Below are positions 1-7,022 of a DNA stretch of 35,172 bases, piece by piece (position 1 is the stretch's first letter; every line of letters starts with the position of its first letter). This DNA comes from Desulfomonile tiedjei. GTDB taxonomy: Bacteria > Desulfobacterota > Desulfomonilia > Desulfomonilales > Desulfomonilaceae. A program made the position numbers and the translations under genes. The DNA lies in assembly GCA_016212935.1 (NCBI GenBank), contig JACRDE010000346.1, positions 1 to 35,172 of the forward strand, in the 5' to 3' direction. The notes below the pieces were generated by a model. The model ran no database searches and was not told where the DNA came from. It saw only the letters and a list, made by a program, of their open reading frames with translations.

Positions 1-827
1 TATTTCTGGAACACAGCGGCTTTCGCGGAGTACCGGGAAGGCACGCCCTAGAACGCAACGATTATCTCGCCGGCACGGACGATCAGAGGAGCAGCGACTT
101 GAACGCCATGCTCAGGGATCCTGGGATTAGAGCCATAGTTTTCGCGAGAGGCGGCTACGGCTTGATGCGTATTTTGGAGTCAATAGATTATGACGCAATC
201 ACAGCGGACCCGAAAATCCTTCTCGGAATGAGCGATGTCACTGCATTACAACTGTCACTTTCCAGGACCTGCAACCTAGTCACCTTGGCCGGGCCCATGC
301 TCGTGGGGCAGGTGGCTGCCGGGCTGGATCCGATCTCTGAAGAGTGGCTCATCAAAGCTCTTGTGGAGCCGATTGGAGACAAGAATCTGTGGCCAGGCGA
401 AGAGTTGGGCACCCGAGTACTCCGACCTGGTAAAGCGTCAGGAGTATTGATCGGTGGATGTCTTTCGTTAATTACTGCTCTCCTGGGGACGGATCACTCG
501 CCAGACTTCAGAGGGAAAATCCTCCTTGTTGAGGACGTTGGCGAGCCACTGTACAGGATAGACCGCATGTTAACTCAGTTGAAGCTGTCAGGCGTCCTAG
601 CGGATATAGCAGGTCTTGTGCTTGGTCATTTCGTAGGTCCTGACCAGACCGATTTGGCGGAAGACGTCGAAAGAATGGCCCTTCAATTTACCTGGGACAA
701 CCCTGTGCCAGTTATATCGAGATATCCGCACGGCCATCGACTGCCCAATTTAACGCTTCCCATAGGCGTGACCGTGGCAATGGACGTACAATCGCACATG
801 TTGCGCGTAGGGGATTTGCCTGCCTAG
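1..827 (+). CDS. LD-carboxypeptidase, peptidase family S66 (5' partial)
   Basis: Probable muramoyl-tetrapeptide LD-carboxypeptidase, which removes the terminal D-Ala from tetrapeptides during peptidoglycan recycling. The frame is open from base 3 to the TAG at 825-827, so the gene starts outside the window. A TTG at 99 is only an internal codon, because the upstream translation (YLAGTDDQRSSDLNAML) already matches the family. Visible motifs are ARGGYG, the nucleophile serine in GMSDVTAL, a glutamate in LLVEDVGEPLYRID and a histidine in SRYPHGH, fitting the Ser-Glu-His triad of S66 enzymes. Only the first N-terminal residues are missing. It is followed by a tRNA gene on the same strand. The family assignment is firm; the exact substrate is inferred. 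Confidence 0.9.
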   Translation, partial: FLEHSGFRGVPGRHALERNDYLAGTDDQRSSDLNAMLRDPGIRAIVFARGGYGLMRILESIDYDAITADPKILLGMSDVTALQLSLSRTCNLVTLAGPMLVGQVAAGLDPISEEWLIKALVEPIGDKNLWPGEELGTRVLRPGKASGVLIGGCLSLITALLGTDHSPDFRGKILLVEDVGEPLYRIDRMLTQLKLSGVLADIAGLVLGHFVGPDQTDLAEDVERMALQFTWDNPVPVISRYPHGHRLPNLTLPIGVTVAMDVQSHMLRVGDLPA

Positions 828-852
828 TGTGGTCGGCTTTCGCGATGCGTGC

Positions 853-882
853 TTGACAGGATTGGTTTCCTTAGGATAGCAT
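853..882 (+). promoter_or_regulatory. Candidate sigma-70 promoter of tRNA-Ser
   Basis: A perfect -35 box TTGACA at 853-858 is followed, after 18 bp, by TAGCAT (877-882) as the best -10 candidate. Transcription would begin a few bases before the tRNA at 893. The -10 is imperfect (four of six consensus bases). This is inference from sequence only. Confidence 0.5.
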
Positions 883-892
883 TTGCCATCCT

Positions 893-978
893 GGAGGGAT
901 GGCCGAGCGGTTTAAGGCGGCGGTCTTGAAAACCGTTGACCGAAAGGTCCGGGGGTTCGAATCCCTCTCCCTCCGCCA
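893..978 (+). tRNA. tRNA-Ser (anticodon UGA)
   Basis: The acceptor stem GGAGGGA (893-899) pairs fully with TCCCTCC (968-974), followed by discriminator G and an encoded CCA (976-978). The anticodon stem GCGGT/ACCGT (920-924/932-936) closes a seven-base loop with TGA at 927-929, which reads serine codons UCN with preference for UCA. The long variable arm (about 936-950) is typical of tRNA-Ser, and the T arm holds GGTTCGAATCC. The encoded 3' end stops 2 bp before the convergent pgsA stop codon. Confidence 0.97.
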
Positions 979-980
979 CC

Positions 981-1553
981 TCAAAAAACGTCCCCGTCTT
1001 CGCGCACGTCATATTCCCTGTAAAACCGCACAAAGTAGTCCACTCCAGACCAGATGGTCAGGAATAGTGCGATGTAGAGCAGGACGGTCCCGACTAGATG
1101 AAAATCAACAGGTATGAACAGATTGTACTCATAATGAACTATGAGCGGGACTATTGCCGCAAACTGAAAAAAAGCTTTCAGTTTACCTATAGGACTCGGC
1201 TGGAGCGTGGTGTCCCATGTCTTGGTGATTGCCCTTAGTGCGCTGACGCCAACTTCTCTGGTGATGATGAGCATGACTGCCCAAGCGGGAACTCGGTCCA
1301 GGGCGATCAACATGATAAGGGCCGATGTCACCAGAACCTTGTCCGCTATTGGATCCAAGAAACGGCCGAACGACGATTCCAAAGAAAAACGTCGAGCAAT
1401 GAATCCGTCAAAGAAATCAGTCAAAGATGCTATCAGGAAGATCAATCCTGCAGCGGCGGAGGGGGCTCTTCCTGGGAAAAACAGCAGAATCACTATTGGC
1501 GGAACGAGTATCAATCTTCCAAGCGTTAGGAAATTTGGCAGGTGCTTTTTCAT
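981..1553 (-). CDS. pgsA: CDP-diacylglycerol--glycerol-3-phosphate 3-phosphatidyltransferase
   Basis: Makes phosphatidylglycerophosphate from CDP-diacylglycerol and glycerol-3-phosphate, the committed step to phosphatidylglycerol and cardiolipin in the inner membrane. The protein has 190 residues, normal for the family. It opens with NFLTLGRL and carries the CDP-alcohol phosphotransferase signature DG-x2-AR-x8-G-x3-D-x3-D (DGFIARRF, then GRFLDPIADK). Hydrophobic segments on both sides fit a multi-spanning protein. It lies 17 bp downstream of the lytic transglycosylase gene and is probably the last gene of the long minus-strand chain. Its stop is 2 bp from the convergent tRNA-Ser, and no terminator hairpin is visible between them. 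Confidence 0.95.
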   Translation of the reverse strand: MKKHLPNFLTLGRLILVPPIVILLFFPGRAPSAAAGLIFLIASLTDFFDGFIARRFSLESSFGRFLDPIADKVLVTSALIMLIALDRVPAWAVMLIITREVGVSALRAITKTWDTTLQPSPIGKLKAFFQFAAIVPLIVHYEYNLFIPVDFHLVGTVLLYIALFLTIWSGVDYFVRFYREYDVREDGDVF

Positions 1554-1570
1554 GTACTGTTATTCCACAA

Positions 1571-2182
1571 TCAATCGCCTGACACTCTAAGTGTCGGGTC
1601 GTTCTTGAACTTGTTGTAATAGCGAATGACTTTTTCAACGTAATTGATGGTCTCGCGATAAGGTGGAATTCCGGCATATTTCTGCACCGCTCCCGGTCCT
1701 GCATTGTATGCAGCCAGAGCGAGTTTGAGGTCGCCATATGACGCCAACATGCCTTTTATATATTTCACCCCTCCCAGGATATTCTCCCTGGGATCGAACG
1801 CGTTGGCGACATTCATGTCCTTTGCCGTGGATGGCATAAGCTGCATCAACCCCTGGGCACCCTTGCGGGATACGGCCATTGGGTCGCAATTCGATTCGGC
1901 AAGAATTATTGCCTTCACAAGACTGGATTCGATGTTGAATTTCATCGCTATTTCAGAGACGATTTCATCTATGCCCTTAGGCTTGCCGGCTTTTGCAAAA
2001 TGTATAACCGGTTCCTCTCCCGATTCGCTCATATAAAAGATCCATCCGGGACCGGAAGGTCGGTTGGTGAATTCCTTATTTCCATCCTTGTGGGTCCTCA
2101 CATAAACATCGGACATTGCCTCGTCGGAAAATGCTGCCAGACAAGAGAGGACAAACAAAAACAACAAGAACCGCAGTTTCAT
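1571..2182 (-). CDS. Lytic murein transglycosylase with SLT domain
   Basis: Predicted periplasmic enzyme that cleaves the glycan strand of peptidoglycan. The ATG at 2182 is chosen because GGAG stands six bases upstream; an in-frame TTG at 2197 would add five residues. That gives 203 aa: a signal peptide (about 1-25), a short DUF4124-like segment (YVRTHKDGNKEFTNRP), then the SLT domain from about residue 85. SLT motifs are the catalytic glutamate in AIILAESNCDP, GAQGLMQLMPSTA, DPRENILGGVKYI and ALAAYNAGPGAV. No LysM or membrane domain is seen. It lies 70 bp downstream of the REC-kinase gene and 17 bp upstream of pgsA. Confidence 0.92.
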   Translation of the reverse strand: MKLRFLLFLFVLSCLAAFSDEAMSDVYVRTHKDGNKEFTNRPSGPGWIFYMSESGEEPVIHFAKAGKPKGIDEIVSEIAMKFNIESSLVKAIILAESNCDPMAVSRKGAQGLMQLMPSTAKDMNVANAFDPRENILGGVKYIKGMLASYGDLKLALAAYNAGPGAVQKYAGIPPYRETINYVEKVIRYYNKFKNDPTLRVSGD

Positions 2183-2252
2183 CTTTTTCTCCGGCAAAAA
2201 GATTCAACCATAAGGCTGCCGCGATTAAACCGGAATTCTAAGTCTCTCAAAG

Positions 2253-3779
2253 TTAAGGCCGCCCCTTTGAGACTGACTCCCAGAACGGCGTCCCACTGAT
2301 AAGCCTGTCAACCGGTAGAAAGATTTCAAACACGGAGCCCTTGTTTGGCTGAGAGGTCACATTCAGAGTGCCGCCATGCTCTTCCACGAGAAGATATACC
2401 TTGCTCAAGCCCATCCCAGCTCCACTGGTCTTGGAGCTGACGAAAGGATGGAATATCTCCGCAAGATCCTCGCTTCTTATGCCCACTCCCGTATCCGAGA
2501 AGGACACGCTTACTGCGGACGTCAGGTTTTGAACGCTGACTTTAAGTCTCCCTCCTTTGGGCATAGCCTCATATGCGTTCAGGATCAGATTGTAAAAAAC
2601 CTCCTCCAGCGCCTCCGGGTCCGCATTTATTCTGGGGATATTCTGCTCCGCATTCAGAACAAAAGTCACCGAGTGGGCTGCTTCAGGAGAGATTTTTTTC
2701 ATCATTCGATCTCTCGCACGCTCTATCACTTCCACAAGTTCTATCTTGGTGAAATTGTAAGTGTGGAATTTGGAGAATTGAACATACTCCTCAATGTCTT
2801 TGACCATCTTTTCCAGACGGGCCACGTCGTCAAGGATTATTCGGGTGTATTCTGCGCACGTGGAATTGTCCAATGTGATCTTCCTGAGCCTCTGGGAAAA
2901 CCCTCCAAGGGAAGTGAGACAGTTCCGAACTTCGTGGGCCACTCCTTCGACCACCTTACCGAGTGAAGCCAATTTCTCCGACTGCTTCAAGCGTCTTTCT
3001 ATCTCGGACAACCGGGTCAAATCCGCAACTACCATGACCATTCCCCGGATGCGATCGTTGTCTTTTATCAGAGACGTAGACAGATAACCAGGAAAAGTAT
3101 TCTTGTCTTTTTTTCTGAAAAGGAATTCCCCTTCAGTCTTTCCGTCTCGAAGAGTGTCCTTGACCAGATCGCGATGGAGGAGGGTACGCGCTTCCCCGCG
3201 AATCAGGAAATGAATATCCTGATTCCTCAGTTCCTGCGTGGAATAGCCCCACAGGGCCGAGGCGGCCCGGTTCACGAACTGAATCCGTCCTCGAGAATCA
3301 GTGGTAATGAGCGCTTCATTTATTATGTTGGCAAGCTGAGCCAAGTATTTTTCGCTCCTGCGAACCTTGTTCTTGAGTTTGACATTCTCCTCCAGCGCCT
3401 TTCGCCCAGCCAGGAGCTTCTCTGACAGAGCGACCACCTCGTTCATCCCGAACGGCTTGGTAAGGTAGTCATCCGCTCCCAGCTTCATTGCCTTTACTGC
3501 CATCTTCTGGCTGCCTACCCCTGTCATCACTATTACTATGGTTCGCGGGGCCTTTTCTTTCATGTAGCGGAGCACTTCCAAGCCGTCGAGCTTAGGCATG
3601 TGGACGTCTACTAGCGCCACGTCCGGCCGATCCTTCAGAAAAACGCTCTTTGTCTCAAAACCGTCAAAGGCCTGGCACACTTCGTATCCATGTTCCTCGA
3701 AGACGTCCTTGAGCATGTTGTTCAGAATTTCCGAGTCGTCCGCTATCAATACTTTCGGCTGATAGATCTGCGCAGGCAT
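2253..3779 (-). CDS. Hybrid protein: N-terminal receiver, PAS, histidine kinase
   Basis: Cytoplasmic signalling protein of 508 aa with no membrane segment. Domains in order: CheY-like receiver (about 8-125; acidic pair DD at 14-15, phosphoacceptor D58 in VALVDVHMPKLDG, K108 in LTKPF), a coiled linker, PAS (about 145-260), HisKA with H282 in EGVAHEVRN, and HATPase_c with N box (NLILNAYEAMP), DTGVGI and GAGMGLS. The ATG at 3779 follows AAGGA at seven bases, and the gene begins four bases after the TRASH-protein stop. A receiver placed before the kinase suggests that an upstream kinase tunes this one, or that it relays phosphate within a network. No cognate DNA-binding regulator is adjacent. The signal is unknown. 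Confidence 0.9.
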   Translation of the reverse strand: MPAQIYQPKVLIADDSEILNNMLKDVFEEHGYEVCQAFDGFETKSVFLKDRPDVALVDVHMPKLDGLEVLRYMKEKAPRTIVIVMTGVGSQKMAVKAMKLGADDYLTKPFGMNEVVALSEKLLAGRKALEENVKLKNKVRRSEKYLAQLANIINEALITTDSRGRIQFVNRAASALWGYSTQELRNQDIHFLIRGEARTLLHRDLVKDTLRDGKTEGEFLFRKKDKNTFPGYLSTSLIKDNDRIRGMVMVVADLTRLSEIERRLKQSEKLASLGKVVEGVAHEVRNCLTSLGGFSQRLRKITLDNSTCAEYTRIILDDVARLEKMVKDIEEYVQFSKFHTYNFTKIELVEVIERARDRMMKKISPEAAHSVTFVLNAEQNIPRINADPEALEEVFYNLILNAYEAMPKGGRLKVSVQNLTSAVSVSFSDTGVGIRSEDLAEIFHPFVSSKTSGAGMGLSKVYLLVEEHGGTLNVTSQPNKGSVFEIFLPVDRLISGTPFWESVSKGRP

Positions 3780-3783
3780 AGGA

Positions 3784-4050
3784 CTATCCTTCTTTCTGAA
3801 GGAACTTGCGCCGACATTCCTCAGAGCAAAACCAGTATTGGCTGCCTCTCCGAACTGCGCTCAATGAACTGTTGGAAGTGATGTAAAGTCCGCAAACAGG
3901 GTCTCTTACCATCTCGTTGAATCCCGAAGGTTTCTCGTCAATGCCTCGCTTTTCTTCCGATGGCGAAGACGCCAGGAATCGAGCCAGGAAGCGAGCAACC
4001 CGGACTCCCGTGTAAATCACGGCCGCAAAGAGAAGAAATTTTGCCCACAT
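3784..4050 (-). CDS. Small membrane-anchored YHS/TRASH-type metal-binding protein
   Basis: An 88-aa protein with an N-terminal hydrophobic helix (about 3-27) and a C-terminal TRASH/YHS-like domain: RDPVCGLYI (C53) and YWFCSEECRRKFL (C75, C79). Such cysteine sets bind metals in metallochaperones and sensors, and the DPVCG start is typical of YHS domains. It begins one base after the folK stop (TGA, one base, ATG), so it is almost certainly co-translated with folK. Its function is unknown. Membrane-linked metal handling or sensing is only inferred. Confidence 0.8.
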   Translation of the reverse strand: MWAKFLLFAAVIYTGVRVARFLARFLASSPSEEKRGIDEKPSGFNEMVRDPVCGLYITSNSSLSAVRRGSQYWFCSEECRRKFLQKEG

Positions 4051-4051
4051 T

Positions 4052-4576
4052 TCAATTCTCAGTGGCTACGGAAACTGTCAGCGCACGGACACCTTGGAGT
4101 TCCTCCGGTAAAATCCTTTTGAGTAGCTCCCGCACAGTGCATTCAAGAACAGGGTGAACCACCTCAGGCGCTATCTCCGCCAGCGGGGCCAGCACGAACC
4201 CGCGCGTGTGCATTCGTGGATGTGGTATTTCCAAGTCCGTGTCCTTGAATTTCAGATCGCCGTATAGCAACAGATCGAGATCAACCGTACGGGAAAGATC
4301 GCTCCGGTGCGTGGGCGATTTTCCCAGAACCGATTCCATGTCCCTGAGCAGCGCCATCAGCTCTCTCGGGGCGACATCCGTTTGAGCCTCGATCACTGCA
4401 TTGATGAACGACTGGCCTTCATCCGAAAGTCCGACCGGATCGGTCTCATATAGGCTGGAACTCTTTGTTACGGTAACGTCACTCAAACGGCCGAACTCCT
4501 TCAAAACCTCCTTGAATTTGAATTCACGGTTTCCCTGGTTTGAACCAAAACCTATGTATACTGTGTTACGAGACAT
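4052..4576 (-). CDS. folK: 2-amino-4-hydroxy-6-hydroxymethyldihydropteridine pyrophosphokinase
   Basis: HPPK transfers pyrophosphate from ATP to 6-hydroxymethyl-7,8-dihydropterin in folate synthesis, in the cytoplasm. The 174-aa protein matches the usual length of 160-175. Motifs: YIGFGSNQGNRE at the N-terminus, SSLYETDPVG, FINAVIEAQT, the signature RTVDLDLLLYGD and PHPRMHTRGFVLAPLAEIAP. The start overlaps the 3' end of the FAH gene by 11 bp. No folP or folB lies beside it in this window, so the linkage is to the lysine/arginine chain rather than to other folate genes. Confidence 0.95.
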   Translation of the reverse strand: MSRNTVYIGFGSNQGNREFKFKEVLKEFGRLSDVTVTKSSSLYETDPVGLSDEGQSFINAVIEAQTDVAPRELMALLRDMESVLGKSPTHRSDLSRTVDLDLLLYGDLKFKDTDLEIPHPRMHTRGFVLAPLAEIAPEVVHPVLECTVRELLKRILPEELQGVRALTVSVATEN

Positions 4577-5315
4577 TACGATTCACGACAGGATTTATCA
4601 GCAATCCTATTCCTTCAATGTGAACTTCCACAATGTCTCCGGCTTTCATCGGGCCGATCCCCGACGTGGTGCCTGTGGCTATAACGTCACCCGGGAAAAG
4701 CGTCATTACGCCGGAAATAAACTCCACAAGCACTGCCGGGCTGAAAATCAGGTTCGAGGTCCTGGATTTCAGTCTAGTAACACCAATGAGATGAAGCTCA
4801 ATGAGCAAATCCGCCGGGTCGATTTCGGTTTCTATCCACGGACCGATGGGACAAAACGTGTCAAAACTCTTGGATCGGGTCCATTGCCCGTCCTTGTTCT
4901 GGAGATCCCTGGCGGTCACGTCATTCAAACAAGTATAACCTATAATATGGTCCGCGGCATTATCGCGAGAAACATGTTTCGCCGTCTTGCCAATAACCAC
5001 GGCCAGTTCGGCCTCAAAGTCCACTCTGGAACTCTGAGACGGAAGAATTATCGGATCGCCGTGGGCTATTACGCTCGAAGCCGGTTTCATGAAAAGCAAG
5101 GGCTCCTGCGGAAGCTGAAGATTCAGTTCATCTGCGTGGTCTCTATAGTTAAGCCCCACAGCAACTACCTTGCTCGGGACACAGGGCGGCAAGACGCGAA
5201 CCTCGTTCAGCTTGAACTCCCTGGGGAATGTGTCGCTTCCTAACGGGAAGATGCGATCGCCTTCCAAACGACCTGCAAAGATCTTGGCTTCAGCCTCGAA
5301 TCGTAAAACTTTCAT
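4566..5315 (-). CDS. Fumarylacetoacetate hydrolase (FAH) family protein
   Basis: A 249-aa member of the FAH superfamily, metal-dependent enzymes that act on C-C bonds of 2-keto acids (fumarylpyruvate hydrolase, HpcE isomerases, oxaloacetate decarboxylase). Motifs: GLNYRDHADEL, the metal-site stretch VDFEAELAVVIGK, GYTCLNDVTARDLQ, SKSFDTFCPIGPWI and GDVIATGTTSGIG. The start at 5315 forms an ATGA overlap with the dapB stop and has AAGG upstream; an upstream extension to 5381 would lie inside dapB and is rejected. Coupling to dapB suggests a role tied to DAP synthesis or to repair of a keto-acid by-product, but the substrate cannot be read from the sequence. Confidence 0.88.
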   Translation of the reverse strand: MKVLRFEAEAKIFAGRLEGDRIFPLGSDTFPREFKLNEVRVLPPCVPSKVVAVGLNYRDHADELNLQLPQEPLLFMKPASSVIAHGDPIILPSQSSRVDFEAELAVVIGKTAKHVSRDNAADHIIGYTCLNDVTARDLQNKDGQWTRSKSFDTFCPIGPWIETEIDPADLLIELHLIGVTRLKSRTSNLIFSPAVLVEFISGVMTLFPGDVIATGTTSGIGPMKAGDIVEVHIEGIGLLINPVVNRNVS

Positions 5316-6121
5316 TTTCTTGCCTTCAGTCCCAGTACATCCTGCATATCGTACAATCCCGGAGGCTGAGAATACAACCACAAAGCAGCCTGCAATGCGC
5401 CTTTGGCCAATGCGTCTCTACTGTGGGCTCTGTGGATCAGCTCGATACGCTCCCCGCCAGTGATGAACATCACCGTATGGTCGCCTACGATGTCCCCGCC
5501 GCGAACTGCCATCACCCCTATCTCTTTGGCCGTTCTCTCGCCTACGATTCCTTTGCGGCCATAAACGCCGACCTGGCTGAGGTCTCTGCCCAGAGCCTTG
5601 GCAACGACTTGAGCCAATTTGTCAGCGGTGCCGCTTGGAGCGTCCTTCTTAAGCTTGTGGTGAGCCTCTATAATCTCAACGTCATAGCTGTCCCCAAGAG
5701 CCTCAGCCACAATCGCTGCGAGGTTGAAGAGCAGATTCACACCCATGCTCATGTTCGGTGCAACCAGGCATCGAGTCTTTTCAGCACATTCGCTGATTTC
5801 CTTCTTCTGCTCCTCTGAAAAGCCCGTAGTTCCAACTACTATCGCCTTACCCAATGAGGCAGCGGCTTTCAGGTTGGCAATAGAAACGCCGGGCGAAGAA
5901 AAGTCCACCAATAGATCGCACTTCTTCAGAACATCTTTGACGTCCGAAGTTATTGGTACGCCGAGTTTACCTATTCCAGCGAGCTCGCCGACATCGCTAC
6001 CTTGAGCCGGATGCGCCGATGATTCCAACGCTCCGGAGATCTCCAATTCAGGATGCTCGTGAGCGAGAGCAATTATCCTTTTTCCCATCCGCCCCGCTGC
6101 GCCGCAAACGGCAATCTTCAT
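5312..6121 (-). CDS. dapB: 4-hydroxy-tetrahydrodipicolinate reductase
   Basis: Second dedicated step of the diaminopimelate/lysine pathway, reducing HTPA to tetrahydrodipicolinate with NAD(P)H. The ATG at 6121 gives 269 aa, close to the E. coli enzyme (273), and is preceded by GGCGG at eight bases; an in-frame TTG at 6142 is a weaker start. Motifs: MKIAVCGAAGRMGKRI (nucleotide-binding loop), VGTTGFSEEQ, APNMSMGVNLL and the active-site signature EAHHKLKKDAPSGTA. It follows dapA closely and its stop overlaps the FAH-gene start by four bases. Confidence 0.97.
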   Translation of the reverse strand: MKIAVCGAAGRMGKRIIALAHEHPELEISGALESSAHPAQGSDVGELAGIGKLGVPITSDVKDVLKKCDLLVDFSSPGVSIANLKAAASLGKAIVVGTTGFSEEQKKEISECAEKTRCLVAPNMSMGVNLLFNLAAIVAEALGDSYDVEIIEAHHKLKKDAPSGTADKLAQVVAKALGRDLSQVGVYGRKGIVGERTAKEIGVMAVRGGDIVGDHTVMFITGGERIELIHRAHSRDALAKGALQAALWLYSQPPGLYDMQDVLGLKARK

Positions 6122-6138
6122 GTAAGAATCCGCCTTTC

Positions 6139-7011
6139 TCAAAGAATTCCGTATTTCTCAAGGACGCCCCTGAGTTTACTCAGGTTTGCATCAGAAAGAG
6201 GGCACAAGGGCAAGCGAAATTCCATCTCAATCTTCCCCATGAGAGCGAGAGCAGCCTTCACAGGAATCGGGTTGGTCTCGACGAACATTGCCTGGCAGAG
6301 TTCGAAAACCTCGAAATGTATTGCTCGTGCCGCATCCACATCCCCACCCAACATGCTTTTCACCAGGGCTGACATCTTCTGAGGTACAATGTTGGTGACA
6401 ACGGAAATCACGCCCTTGCCGCCCATTGCCATCAAAGGAAAGGTCATCTGATCGTCGCCCGAAAGCACGTCGAAATCAGACCCGCAGAGTCGGAGCACCT
6501 CGCTCATTTGAAGGATGTTACCGGAAGCCTCTTTGACTCCGACGATGTTGGGTATTTTAGAGAGCCGTTCCACTGTATGGTTTTCAATATTTACCGCGGT
6601 TCTCCCTTGAATATTGTAAAGCACAAGCGGAATATCCACGGTATCGGCCAGGGCCTTGAAATGCCTGTATAATCCCTCCTGGGTCGGCTTATTGTAATAA
6701 GGCGACACCAACAGACATCCGTCAGCGCCAACCGCCTTGGCGTGTTTGGACATGCCGATAGCTTCTTCCGTGCTGTTTGATCCGGTCCCGGCAATCACCT
6801 TCACCTGTCCGGCAACTTCCTTGACCGTCAGTTCAACCACTCTGTTGTGTTCTTCGTGGCTCAGGGTGGGCGACTCGCCGGTTGTACCGCATGGGACGAA
6901 TCCGCTGACCCCTCCGTCGATACCGAACCGGATCAGTCGTCTAAGTCCGTCTTCATCCACGCGGCCGTCTTTGAAAGGGGTGACGATTGCGGTAAAAGCT
7001 CCTGAAAACAT
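6139..7011 (-). CDS. dapA: 4-hydroxy-tetrahydrodipicolinate synthase
   Basis: Condenses pyruvate with L-aspartate-4-semialdehyde, the entry to lysine and diaminopimelate. The 290-aa protein has normal length. Key residues: T43-T44 in CGTTGES, Y105-Y106 in SPYYNKP, Y132 in YNIQGRT and Schiff-base lysine K160 in GVKEASG. The YNxPGRT motif has Q in place of the usual P (residue 135). The start ATG has an excellent AAAGGAG six bases upstream that overlaps the end of lysA, so the genes are co-transcribed. Confidence 0.97.
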   Translation of the reverse strand: MFSGAFTAIVTPFKDGRVDEDGLRRLIRFGIDGGVSGFVPCGTTGESPTLSHEEHNRVVELTVKEVAGQVKVIAGTGSNSTEEAIGMSKHAKAVGADGCLLVSPYYNKPTQEGLYRHFKALADTVDIPLVLYNIQGRTAVNIENHTVERLSKIPNIVGVKEASGNILQMSEVLRLCGSDFDVLSGDDQMTFPLMAMGGKGVISVVTNIVPQKMSALVKSMLGGDVDAARAIHFEVFELCQAMFVETNPIPVKAALALMGKIEMEFRLPLCPLSDANLSKLRGVLEKYGIL

Positions 7012-7022
7012 CCTCTGCTCCT

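Noticed and set aside
824-1033. Minus-strand 69-aa frame over the tRNA-Ser gene
   Set aside because: It is antisense to the tRNA and overlaps the pgsA end; spurious.
1581-1595. Hairpin GACACT/AGTGTC as a terminator after the transglycosylase
   Set aside because: It lies inside the coding end of that gene, has only six pairs and no T run; pgsA follows at once.
4401-5243. Plus-strand 280-aa frame antisense to folK and the FAH gene
   Set aside because: It overlaps conserved genes with intact motifs and has no family signature.
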